A DNA stretch of 64,000 nucleotides from contig JAPDRN010000010.1 in the NCBI GenBank assembly GCA_030247855.1, positions 1 through 64,000 on the forward strand. Reading direction: 5' to 3'. This DNA comes from Knufia peltigerae. Taxonomy: Eukaryota; Ascomycota; Eurotiomycetes; Chaetothyriales; Trichomeriaceae. Every line of letters starts with the position of its first letter. The stretch's first letter is position 1. The position numbers and the translations under genes are program-made. This document shows, one piece after another, positions 11,740 to 23,155 of this stretch. The notes beneath the pieces are model-generated. The model was given only the letters and a program-made list of their open reading frames with translations. It was not told the origin of the DNA and made no database searches.

Positions 11740-12190
11740 GGTATAAGGTAGAACTATTGCATGGTTATTGAAATGGCAATTGCAAGGACCCTGAACCTCG
11801 GGCGAGTAAGTAATGGCGAATGGATGGTTGTGTGTAGAAAAGAAATGCTGTTGCCTTTGGAGGTCTCGCTTAAAGGACAATTTGTGTCATTGGTCGAATC
11901 ATGTTGACAGTGATATATCCCTGTCCAGCAGGAATGTACTCCGTACGTAAACAATTAAGAGAACAACAATCTTATGAGACTGGCTGGTTTCTAGTTATAA
12001 TACTTGTACCAGGTAAACAGGGAAACCCTCCTAATCCCAGGTACCTATTCCACGGCGCATCGAATTACTGGACACTTGACGACACGCCGATGGGAATTGT
12101 TCCACCCAAGCATTACTTATTCATACGTACATTCATAGTGTTTGTTTTATTTTCGTTACTCTCATCATCAAGCTGAAATAAATAGTAATC
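11740..12190. other. Intergenic region 5' of the epimerase-like gene
   Basis: About 450 bp between the start of the epimerase-like gene and the 3' end of hxnS. It marks the left border of the hxn block. No gene, repeat or RNA is recognised. Confidence 0.55.
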
Positions 12191-15100
12191 TTAAGCCACG
12201 GCCACCAGAAAGTTCTTCTCACCTTCTTTCGGCATCACGGTCCCCATCTTCAACAGATCATCGCCCACCGCCAATCGAAGTCTCTCGGCCGTGGCAGGAC
12301 TGTGAAGGATCAACGGCTCCTTGACTCCATTGTCCTTTCTCGCACTCACCAACGCATCCCTCAAAGCGAACAATGCGGCGGCACCCAAGAACAAAGGAGG
12401 CTCCCCGACGCCTTTACTGCTCTGGATCGTGTTGAGGTGGTTCCACGACACGCCCTGGAGCAAGGTGACATTGAACTCTTGAGGGATATCGCTGAAGCCA
12501 GGGATTTTGTAGGTTCCCGGCCCCCTCGTGAACAATTGACCGTCTCGGGTCCAGAGAGATTCTTCGATGGTGAAGAGCCCCTGACCTTGAACGTACGCGC
12601 CTTCAATCTGACCATAGTCGATTGCCGGGTTGATAGATCGACCCACGTCCATGTGGATATCGGTCCTGAGGACTGTATGGTCTCCTGTCAATAAGTCAAG
12701 TTCGACTTCACTGCATGCGACGCCCTAGAAAACAACCAACAAAACTCGTCAGTACCTAACGAATGGCTTTTCGGTCAAGATGATAAGACATAAGAGTAGA
12801 TCTCACCTGTGTCCAGTAATAGTACATTGGCTTGACTGAACCCAATTTATAGTTACCCCATTGATATCCAACTTTTGGCATTTTGTAAAATCCTGAAGCC
12901 GACAGGTTGACACGATCCATGTACGCTGCATGTGCGATGGTTTTCATACTGGCGTCAGGACCAAACTTCTCACGGTATGGTTTCAGACGCTCATTCAACT
13001 GATCGCACGCATCCTTGACGGCCATGCCGTTCAGATCACTACCCGAAGACGCGGCGGTAGGCGACACGTTCGCCGTGTAGAAGGATTGTGTTTCATTGGT
13101 ATAGATGGCGTCAACTGGAAGATTGAGCTCTTGAGCCGCAACCTGTGCCATTTTTGTATAGAGACCTTGGCCCATCTATTTGGAAATAGTTAGTTCTGGC
13201 TGGGTGAAGGATGGAACGTGACGGATCTCCACAACGAGGGGGAAAAGGCATATATCTAGCAAATATAAAGGATTGAGAGACTTACCTCGGTACCACCATG
13301 GTGCAGAAGAACGCTGCCATCGGCAAAGATCTTGACGGCGGCACTGGCTTGATTCAAGTGGTTTGCAGTGGCAAAACTGATTCCGAATTTCGCAGGGATC
13401 AATGCCATGCCGCGCTTCTTCCACTTGTTCTTCTCATTGTACGCTTTAACCGCCGTCTTACGATTCTCAAAGTCACATCGCTCTTTCAACTGGGACATCA
13501 ACAACGGCACATGCCAGTCCTCGTCGATCAACTGCAGGAACGGCGTGTGATTTCCTTGCTTGTACATGTTCTTCAGACGCAACTGGTCGATGTCGATCCC
13601 GAGTCCTTCGGCGACGGCATACATGTACGTTTCTGCGATGAACATGGCTTGTGGACCACCGAATCCTCGGAACGCAGTGTTGCTGTGCGTGTTGGTCTTG
13701 CACAGGTGGCCGCGCACATGCACATTGGGGATCTCGTAGCAGTTTTCGACGTGCGTAGCACACCGATCCATGACGGCCCCGCTCATGTCGTAAGACCAGC
13801 CGGCGTTGTTGTAGAGGTCGACGTCAAGCGCGACGAGGGTGCCGTCGTTCAGGGCCCCGACCTTCCACCGAGCCTGGAAGGGGTGTCTCTGACCGCTGGT
13901 CATCATGTCTTCGTCGCGGTTGAGCATGCATCGAATCGGGCGTTTCTCCTTTTGCGCGGCGACGGCCAACACGCATGCGATCGGCGTGCTTCGTGATTCT
14001 TTGCCACCAAATGCTCCTCCCATGCGCTTGACTCGTGCGTTGATGCGGTTGCTGGGCATACCTGTCGTGTGGCTCACCCATTCTTGGGTTTCCATTCTGT
14101 TTTGGAAAGTCAGTTTATACTTACTTGTCTCTCAAGATGATCAACTATGCACGCGCACGCTCTGACAGGACATGATTTGGTGGCAACTTACGTGTTTTGT
14201 GTAGAGGACCAGACATCCATGTACCCATCCTCGATGTGCGGAATGACCATGGACGCATTTGTTTCGAGATAGAAATGTTCTTGTCCTCCCATGCGGACTG
14301 TCCCTTCAAATACCCGGTCGCATCCTGCAAAGGCCTTGTCCATGGCGTCTTCGATGGCGAGACCTTTCTTCAGTTGACGTGCGTGGTCATAGAAACTCTT
14401 CGCCTCGATAGCCTCGTCTATGGTCAGGATCGGTGGAAGGTCTTCATAAACCACCTTCACCAACCTCGCAGCTTTTTGTGCCTGGAGAGCAGTAGCAGCG
14501 TAGACCAAGCCAATGACTTGGCCGTGAGACTGGACAATGCCATCGGCGAATAAGGGTTCATCAGCGCGGATGGGACCCCAGGAGTTACGTTCCTTGGTGA
14601 GGTCATTCTTGTCCACGTAACCAATAGCTAGACCGGGACCAATGGAAGGTGAAAAGTCGACTTCGATCAGCTTGGCGTGTGCCTTTTGCGAAAACACGAA
14701 TGCCCCATATAACTCCTGGTCCTGGTGGGGAATGTCATCGAGGTACTCCGCCTCTCCAGTGTTCTGTTTGAGTGCAGACAGATGCGGAATCTGCTTTCCA
14801 ACCACTCTTTGTTCGTTGGGATTGAAGTTGTCTCGGTTCCCCGACGAGATGCCCCTGTGGATCTCTTCGATCAATTCAGGATCGACCTCGCCGAGCTTGA
14901 GTTCGGCAACTACCTCGTGCCAGAAACGGAAGAAGAACGAGAGTGCTAGAGTGATACGATAAGTCGCCATGCCTCCCGGGACACCATAACTTAGATTGAA
15001 ATCCTTCCGCAAAGATTGAAGACCGGCCTCGAGTGTTCGTGAGTCGTACCATTTCTGACCACTGAGCACCTCTGCAGTGTTCTTTGCCAGGACAGTCGTT

Positions 15101-16935
15101 GGCGCCATACCTCCATAGGCTAGTGCTATTGTTTCAACACGTCCATCGTCGGTCAGTCTGACTGTGAAGGCTGCGGTGACAATAGCGATATCATCATCCT
15201 TTCTCTTCGCCTGTTTATAGGCCTTTGTGATCTCTAGTACTTCGGGAGGAGGGATGGGAAAGCGGATTTTCGTGATGACAGCGTCCGAAGGCAGACTAGT
15301 CTTGCGGTAACCGAGGAAGAATGTCTTCATCGGTAGGAGGATTTCGCCGCTGCTTTTGCTTTGAGCGACGACCGTAGCTCCTGAAGCAAGTAGGACAGGA
15401 TTCATGTCGGAGATCGGGGACGCGGTTGCTATGTTACCGGCGAGCGAGGCGGCGTTTCGAATTTGTCGTCCTGCGAAATATCGAAGTTGCTTTCTTGCAG
15501 CCTCGAGTACCAAGCCGCGTCGTCCTAGTTTGCGGGAGAGGTCTTTGAAGAGAGCCTCGCAATCTGTCAGGCTGGTGTTGGCACCAACGACGAGCTCGGT
15601 CATCTGAGCGATGTCCTTATCGCTAGAGGGCATGTTGGCCTGCTTCAATTCCGGAATGTCGCCAACGAAGACCATAATGGCAAACTTGGAGTACTTGAAA
15701 CGTATCTCAACTTGGACTTCGCTCGAACCTCCCACCAGCTTTGCAGTGGGGTCCAAGGACTTGATGGCGAGCAATTGCTCAAGGGTAGTTGGTCTGAGCC
15801 AAATCATGTCCGAGTTGCCATAGCATATTGGTTGCAGCTCGAACTTCCTCAGTGAGGGCGGGAAGATCAGCTCAGTCCCGGGAGTGTAGGGGAGCAAATC
15901 AGGTAGTAAACCAGCCCGATACGACTTGGGCGGAGGAGCGTCCAGACCACTTCCAGTCTTGAGACCTTCTCCTTCTTCTCCCGGCGGAGGATCTCGTTTT
16001 CTCATCCTGATCGGCAGGCCATAAGAGGTCCCGCTCACCTCCTTCCCCTCTGACTGACCAGAAGAACCCATAGATGTTTGCGAGCTCTGACCAGATTCTT
16101 CATCGGAGGATGTTTCTTGGGCGCTCTCGGCTGAATCGTCTTTGGATGAGCATCCTGAATTTGACCCTGGGTTATCTCTGCAGCAGCCACCGGGCCTACC
16201 GCATGACATGGGTGATTTTTTGAGAAGTTCCGGAATACCTTCAGGTACATATTTGGTCCGCTCGCCTTGCTCGCCTGCAAGGAGAGCCTCATCGCTGTCG
16301 TGCTCCTCGACAATGCTGGATTGTAGGTCATCTACGATGAAAGTCTTTGCGGCTGCCAGGATAGGCTTGTAGCCTGTGCACCGGCACAAGTTGCCATCCA
16401 GGTGGCCCTCGAGCTCAATATCACTGGCTGATAGTCTGAATGAATGTGATGCGGGATCCCAGGCGTTCCTGATCATTGCGTACATGCTCATCACTATTCC
16501 AGGTGTACAGAAGCCACACTGGGAGCCATGAAGCTTCGCAATTCGTTCCTGAAGGGGGTGTGGGTGGCCCACCGTTCCGAGTCCTTCAACGGTAATCAAG
16601 TGTTTGCCAACGACACCGACCAGCGGGTAGAGACAGGCATTCACGGCCAGATGTCTCAGTCTCGGCTTTGCAGAATCTCGATCAAGCTGCTGCAAAACGA
16701 CCGTGCAAGCACCGCAGCCGCCCTCGCCACAGCCGAGTTTGGTACCTTTATTCCCATGTTGAGCGCGAATGAAGTCCAGCAACGTCCACTCTGGATTCGG
16801 ATTCTCAAGAACAACTTTTCTGCCATTCATGTAAAACTGCAATGTCGACTCGACGAATTCGGATTCGATGAGACTTTGCAGCTTTTCGAATGGGGCTGGA
16901 ACCGCCTTACGACGGGCGACGAAGGGTAATGCCAT
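12191..16935 (-). CDS. hxnS: Molybdenum hydroxylase of the xanthine dehydrogenase group; probable nicotinate hydroxylase HxnS
   Basis: Predicted 1485 aa in four exons: 14192-16935, 13286-14096, 12807-13175, 12191-12724. Domains in order: plant-type 2Fe-2S (C69, C74, C77, C101), the second 2Fe-2S (C140, C143, C184, C186), an extended linker (about 205-365), FAD domain (VGGSSEVQVE; NAASLAGNIATASP) and Moco domain (RMGGAFGGKESRS; AFRGFGGPQ; HGGTEMGQGL; KGVGEPPLFLGA with the catalytic Glu). HxnS converts nicotinate to 6-hydroxynicotinate with NAD as acceptor. The alternative is the purine enzyme HxA. The hxn context and the loop at 1152-1165 (FGISFATANHLNQA, where purine enzymes have Phe-Thr) favour HxnS. 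The equivalents of bovine Glu802 (E977) and Arg880 (R1058) are kept. The start at 16935 has a strong context; coding-like codons continue upstream without an ATG, so a short 5' exon is possible. Confidence 0.9.
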
Positions 16936-17688
16936 TGCTGCTTCGTTTATGATGTGTCGGGTGCCAGCCTCTCCAGGTTCACTGTTGTCATCGCCGCCAG
17001 ATGGCAAAATATACTTAGGCACCTTCACTGAAAAGTGAATGTACGAGTGTTCATCTTACATTTGATCAGCACAACGGGCCAGCCAGCGTCCCGTCATCTG
17101 TACGAGTACAAGCATAGTACGATATTCGATTACATGTCGTGTTATTGGTTCGGTACATCCTGCGGACTTCAGCGGTAGTGAAGGGACCTTGAAGACTAGA
17201 GTCACCAGGGTCCTTCCATGGCAGGGATGGTGAGAGAGGAGCAGATTGTCGTCGACCTTCCCCCACTCTTGATTGCTACTCAGCAGTTGCACGTCCGAGG
17301 AACGAGCCATAGCCCGGTTTTCTGTCGGCTGAGGGTAGAATGGGCTAGGACCCATACTCGTACTCCAGAGAAGCTATGCATCTTGCCTTTTCAAATGAAC
17401 ATCACTCTCGACAGCCAACTAGCTTGTTGGTCACAGAGTTGCAATGGTCCACAGTCTCGAATGGACAGTGCAATTTTTTGCCCACTTCTGGCAAGGTGAA
17501 AATTATGAAGGCGGTGGGCGTGGAGGACACTCCACGTACGAGTACGAAGTCCTTTGACGGGTTTGTATACTTCCAATTGTGAATCTTCAATATCAATCAC
17601 TCCTACAACGCAGATTCAGCATCGAAGTGGTCGATTGTGAGCTTAGAGGATCTATCGAAGAACCAACAAGTCAGGCCAACAGTTCAGC
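16936..17688. other. Shared promoter region hxnS/hxnT
   Basis: About 750 bp between divergent start codons. It contains TTCAATATCAA at 17586-17596, the same half-site as the inverted repeat upstream of hxnY, and one AreA-type GATA site (CTATCG, about 17652). About 90 nt 5' of the hxnS ATG read as coding in its frame and may belong to its N-terminus. Confidence 0.5.
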
Positions 17689-18974
17689 ATGCCATCACGA
17701 ACATCACCTACCGGCTTCAAGCCGCTTGAGGACACTTTGTTGTTCAAGCCACTCAAATTGGGCGCCATTAATCTCGAACATCGGGTTATGATGGCCCCTC
17801 TAACTCGCATGAGAGGCTCAAAGGAATCTGACGGCGTCTATGTCCCCAACGACTTGGTGATTGAATATTACTCACAGCGTGCCAGCAAAGGTGGCTTTCA
17901 ATTGACTGAGGCCTGCCCTATCAGCCGGTTATCTTGCGGTTACCCTGGTGTTCCAGGAATCTTCACCAAGGGCCAAATCAGCGGCTGGAAGAAAGTCACT
18001 GATGCCGTTCACGCAAAGGGCGGTTTCATCTACTGCCAGCTATGGCACGTCGGTCGTGCCACCGTTCCAGCATTTCTTGGTGGTGAAGATGCCGTTAGCT
18101 CGAGCAATATCCCGATTTCTGGAAAGGCTTTGGACGGATCCGATTATTCTTCGACGCCCCCAAAACCGCTGTCGGTAGAGGGCATCCAAGGAATCGTGCA
18201 TGAACATGCGGCTGCTGCCAAGCGAGCCATGGAAGCTGGATTTGATGGCGTTGAGATCCATGGGTGAGTGTAAACGCGGTCGTTTCTGCAGTCTCATATC
18301 CTAACAACTTTAGTGCCAATGGATATCTCTTGGATCAGTTTCTACACGACAATGTCAACAACCGAACCGACTCTTATGGTGGCTCGGTAGAAAACCGTTG
18401 CCGATTCCCGCTTGAAGTCATCAAGGCTGTCACCGAAGCTGTCGGAGCAGCCAAAGTCGGCATTCGATTGTCCCCTTACAACTACTTCCAAGACACCAAG
18501 GATTCCAACCCTAACGCTCACTGGGGCTATCTTTGCGAGCAAATTGCATCACTGCCACAGGCCAACCGCCCTGCATATGTCCACATGGTCGAGCCTAGAT
18601 TCGACGAAGTTCTCGACGAGTCCGCAAAGATGCTGGCTTTACAACAGCCAACTCAGGAAACATCAGTCGCATCCAGGGCAACTGAGGGCAAGCCATCTCT
18701 AGTACCTTTCCGAAATATCCTCAAGAAGGGCGGCGTTCATTTCATCGCCGCAGGCAATTACAACGCTGAGAATGCCGCTCCTAAGGTTGAGGCCGGCGAT
18801 GCCGATGGCATCATCTTTGGTCGTTGGTTCATTGCCAATCCCGATCTTCCCAAGAGATTGTCCGAGGGTCTTCCATTGAACCCCTACGACCGCACAACAT
18901 TCTACGGCGCTGACCCTCCTCAGAAGGGCTACGTCGACTACCCATTCTACAAGGAAACACAGGTTTCCGCATAG
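17689..18974 (+). CDS. hxnT: Old Yellow Enzyme-family FMN oxidoreductase, probable HxnT
   Basis: Predicted 411 aa in two exons, 17689-18263 and 18314-18974 (50-nt intron). A TIM-barrel FMN enzyme that reduces activated C=C bonds with NAD(P)H. The active-site pair His191/Asn194 and a nearby Tyr196 sit in EIHGANGYLLDQF. Other signatures are MAPLTRMR near the N-terminus, QLWHVGR, the SYGGSVENRCRFPLEV FMN/phosphate region, and IIFGRWFIANPDLPKRL at the C-terminus. In A. nidulans HxnT acts on the hydroxylated pyridine ring after HxnX. It is divergent from hxnS and co-directional with hxnR, consistent with co-regulation by HxnR. OYEs are common in fungi, so the assignment depends on context. Confidence 0.92.
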
Positions 18975-19496
18975 GTTTAACCAGTCACAAGGGAAAGATA
19001 GCATCTAGCTGTTTCGCTACATAGAGGTCCTGAAAGAGGTCGTGTCATAAGGATAGAGGACAAGTATAGGCAAGCTTGTTAAACCCGATATTGGAAATAG
19101 TTCTGTAGATGGGCGTTGGGTTGCTTCGGACCTAAATTCGGGGCATAGATTATTTTATTAGGCTTACATTGGCTCGCTTGTAGCAGACAATAAACTCCCT
19201 GACTTGAAGCCATGGTGTGCTCTGGGTCTGTGGGGATGGGCTGACCCACCCATATCTCTTACTTATCTTTTGCCCTGGGTGACACGGCTCGCAAACAGTC
19301 GGTAATGTCCATTCATGCCTGTGGCAATCAATTAAAGGCCCTTGAGTTCCCCGCCTTAACTTCTCCCATGCTTGGACCCTCCCTACCTCCACCACTCTTC
19401 TCACTCGACTCTCCGTCTCACTCACATCGAAAGTGGTGGGTGACATGCATGTATCAGCTACGAAGGAGTGGGCGTTACTGAGATCAACATCCCCTA
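18975..19496. other. Intergenic region hxnT to hxnR
   Basis: About 520 bp holding the 3' end of hxnT and the presumed hxnR promoter. A pyrimidine-rich stretch (about 19355-19425) precedes the hxnR start, typical of fungal promoters. No other feature is seen. Confidence 0.55.
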
Positions 19497-22400
19497 ATGT
19501 CGTCCACGACAAGCACAAAGCCCAAAAAATACATCTGCTCCCATGATGGGTGTGGAAAGGGCTTCACTAGATCAGATCACCTCCAAAGACATATCTTGAA
19601 CCACAGCGAGGGGCAGAGCACTTGCCCGAGATGCAGTCTGCATTTCAAGAGACCCGATCTTCTAGGTAAGCGACAATGGAATTTCGATTTCTAGGCGATA
19701 AAAGCATTAAACAATCTCCCTGCAGACCGTCATATGGCTCGTCATCGCCAAAAGGATGAGGAAGCCGGTGGGGAAGGCCTCGGAGTGATTGAAAGTCGCA
19801 AAAAGCTATGGAGGGACGCTGAAGGCAACATCGTGAACAAGCGACCTGCCCAAGGTGAGGCCTGTAGAGTCTCTGCGAAGAAGCAGGCGACGGATGGAAA
19901 CTATCCCCATCACACAGGCTCGACGATCACCACTGAAGGCTGTAACCCTCAGACTATGATCGATGCTGAACCATTGTCACCACCAAAGTCGATGCTAAGT
20001 GCCGAATCCCTTGATCATTTTTCACATCAACTTCCTGAACTCCCCGATGACCAAGATTTCATCGATCACACAGCGGGTCCTGATATGTTTGATTTCCTGG
20101 CCAATTCATCTTGGGGATCGCACACTTCTTCGTCGCTCGGTATTCCAGGTGAGATGCCAATGGATGATATGTTTAACCCTGACACAGGTAAGTCAAAGGC
20201 TCAAGATATCGCGTGTATATTGGCTGATCAGTTTATAAGCGAGCTCTTTCAACATGCCATTTACGACAATGAACAATTACAACTGGTTATTCGACATATC
20301 AGATACTACCCGGATTTCTCTACCGCCTTCACAAAACTTCAATGCAATGCCAGATGCTCAAGGACCAACACGAGATCATCAATTAGAGGCTTTACAGTAT
20401 CAAACAACCTCACAACCAGCAATCGACCCGTTCAGAGGGAACAACAGAATGCCTCCTTCAGGCTCTGCGGAAGCAATGTTCAGGCAGCCAACACTACAGC
20501 AGACTTCATCTTCATCATCTTCCTCAGATGCCATTCAAGGAACAGAAATGTTTCAATTCGGTTCTCTTCCAGCACAAAACTCCATGCCAACCACTGCGCC
20601 TTCGCCCAGGCATGTTGAGCCTCACATGTCCTCTTCAGATCCTACTCCGGAACTCGACTTTTCCCCTCAGACCACTACGTCGCCAGACTCGATGCAAACA
20701 CAGGCGGCCAACCCAGGCAACATGGTATCGCATATGCCAAACGGGCTGTTCAACATGCAGATTCTCCCCCCCAGCCCTCCACGTAGGTCGATGCCTACAA
20801 TCGATGATCTCTCTCGCAACGAAATCTTGGATATTCTGGTTTCTGCAAAGCCTAGAACGCCTGAAGGATCGGAGATCTCACGCGACCACCCTCTCCTATC
20901 ACTTTCTTCGATGCAGAATTATCTTGATCTCTTCTTCTCCCGTTTCAACGTCGCATATCCACTTCTACATCAAGCCACTTTCGATCCGTCCCAAACCGAG
21001 CCTCTACTGCTCTTGGCCGTTTTGCTTCTGGGCGCCACTTATAGTGAAAAGGCCATCCACAGACTTGCGGTATGCATTCACGACGTCCTCCGAGCTCAGA
21101 TCTTCCAACACTCGGCGTTCTCATCGACGCCGGAATTATGGATGCTTCAGACGATCCTGCTGGTGGAATGTTTTGGGAAATCAAGAGCAGGCCAGAAGCA
21201 GCATGATATGGCACATCTCTTCCACGGACTGTTGATCAAGTAGGTCGCCTCCCCATGACTTTGTTTGTCGTGCACCATCAATACTGACTTTCTTTGTAGC
21301 TTAATTCGCCGAAGTGATTGCCAAACTGTTCGTCAACCAAATTTCGGCGAAGGTTCGGGTGACCTTGAGTCCGACTGGCGTCAAGCTATTGATGTTGAAC
21401 TTCGTAAAAGGTAATGTCGATCAAAGACTTCTTTCTTCCTTGATATCAAGTCCCAACTGCACATGCTGACACCACTTGTGGTACCAGACTGGCATTCCTC
21501 TGCTTCCTATGGGACACACAACACGCCGTCCTCTTCTCTCAATCCCTGTGCATGTCATCCTTTGAACTCCGTACCACCTTACCATGTAACCAGACAACAT
21601 GGGAAGCCAACTCGGCCGAAGAATGGTGGAAATACGCTCGAAAAGAGCCACAGATTTCGTATCTATCGGTTTTGAAGGCCTACATGAATCCCGACCTTGG
21701 GATACAAATCCCTCAACTTAACGCCCTTTCTCGCCTCTTGGTTCTTCACGGTCTCATGTCCGTACAATGGGATATGAAACGAAGAGATCAGACTTCTTTA
21801 GGTGAGTATCATTACTACCGGACCCAATATTCCACCCTTTTACTAAATTACTCCACTAACACTTTATCTGTTTTTCTGTTGTCTGTAGGCATGGAAAAAC
21901 TCAACGGTTCTTCCTGTTCGGATCAAACGAAATGGCAAGATCGACTTTCCCAATCATACGATGCGTGGAAGGCCGATTTCGACACTTACTGCATGAACAT
22001 GACTCTCTCGCTGGGCGACAACAACCCAACGCGGAAAGCCGAGTTCACCCGCTTCAGCACCGCCACCGTGGCCATCTACCACGCCGCCCACATCACTCTC
22101 AACGTAGAGATTTTGGACCTACAAATCTACGCGGGAGCTCGACACATCATCGGCCGTCCCGTGACTCGAGCCGACTACGACCGGTCCCGGCGCATCGTCA
22201 GGGACTGGGCGAAACCTGGGGGTTCAACACCGGCGGCCAAGGCTGCGTGGCACGCGGCTCACTTACTCCGAGACGGCATCATGAACTTGGAAAATTGGGA
22301 CGTCAACAACGCCTTCCATTACCCTTGGTGCTTGTACTTGTCTACTCTGACCTGTTGGGCCTTTCATTTCGCCAATACGACGGACAAGTCAGCGTATAGT

Positions 22401-22760
22401 GGAGGAGGAGGCGGTGGTGGTGGTGTGGACAGCAGAGAGAGACACCATGTGTCGTCAACAACATCAACTTCAAAAGACTCGCCTCATCTAGACAATCACA
22501 ACAGCAACAGCAATAGTGTCGACGATGGAATCGTCTGGCATGCCAAGGCGGAGATGAATGCCCTGGTGAGCAGCATGGCCAGTGTCATGCCGGAGAACCT
22601 TTGGAGGGCTTTGGGCAAGTATTCGACTTCCGGCTTGACGGCGGTCATGGCGAAACACCTCAGCAACATCCGTTGGGCCGTCGTGCACGAGGGCATGAAG
22701 GTACTAAGAGGACTCGTGCCTGAACGATCGATTAATGAATATGAGACTTTTTTGAGATAG
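19497..22760 (+). CDS. hxnR: C2H2 transcription factor, probable cluster regulator HxnR
   Basis: Predicted 975 aa in six exons: 19497-19665, 19726-20187, 20240-21239, 21300-21410, 21488-21801, 21889-22760. Two tandem C2H2 fingers at the N-terminus (C14, C19, H32, H36; C43, C46, H59, H63, the second split by intron 1) are followed by a Ser/Thr/Gln/Pro-rich region, then a fungal_trans domain starting near SLSSMQNYLDLFFSRFNVAYPLLHQATF. This is the architecture of HxnR, the specific activator of the nicotinate genes. A Gly-rich run (about 22399-22428) and Ser/Asn-rich segments lie near the C-terminus. Intron 5 (21802-21888) is 87 nt with no in-frame stop, so its retention would add 29 residues without breaking the frame. 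No other transcription factor lies within the block. Confidence 0.9.
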
Positions 22761-23155
22761 TATTGTATTTTGAAACATTATGATTGTATAGCCAAACAAA
22801 CAAATACGATTGTGAATTCGAACGATCATGAATTAGATGTCACTTTGGATTGTTCTAGAAATCTTCTGGTCCATGGATTTCTGGTTTATCTCTTTGTTCT
22901 TCGATATTTGGCGACCTAAAGTGGCTACTCGACAGAGAGACCTTCAACGTTGGTTTTCTTTGGTTCTGGTATTTTCTCATTCTATGAAGCTACAGTGGAG
23001 ATTCCGTCAGTAGCTACCATGCCCTTGTACCTGTCTCACGTTCTCTGTGACAATAATACTCCGTATGAGTCTATTGATATCTTTGCCACAAAGATACCTT
23101 GGACCTAAGAATCTCGGAACACATTAAATCCTCTCCCTGACTTTTTGAAGAAGAT
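22761..23155. other. Convergent intergenic region hxnR/hxnP
   Basis: About 400 bp of AT-rich sequence between two 3' ends, presumably carrying polyadenylation signals for both genes. Nothing else is seen. Confidence 0.55.

Noticed and set aside
13298..13996. 232-codon plus-strand frame inside hxnS.
   Set aside because: Antisense to the conserved Moco domain, no known domain, produced by GC-biased codon use of hxnS.
12191..16935. Annotating the molybdenum hydroxylase simply as xanthine dehydrogenase (HxA).
   Set aside because: The gene sits inside the nicotinate cluster next to hxnT and hxnR and has a divergent substrate loop; HxnS is the better call, although purine activity may remain.
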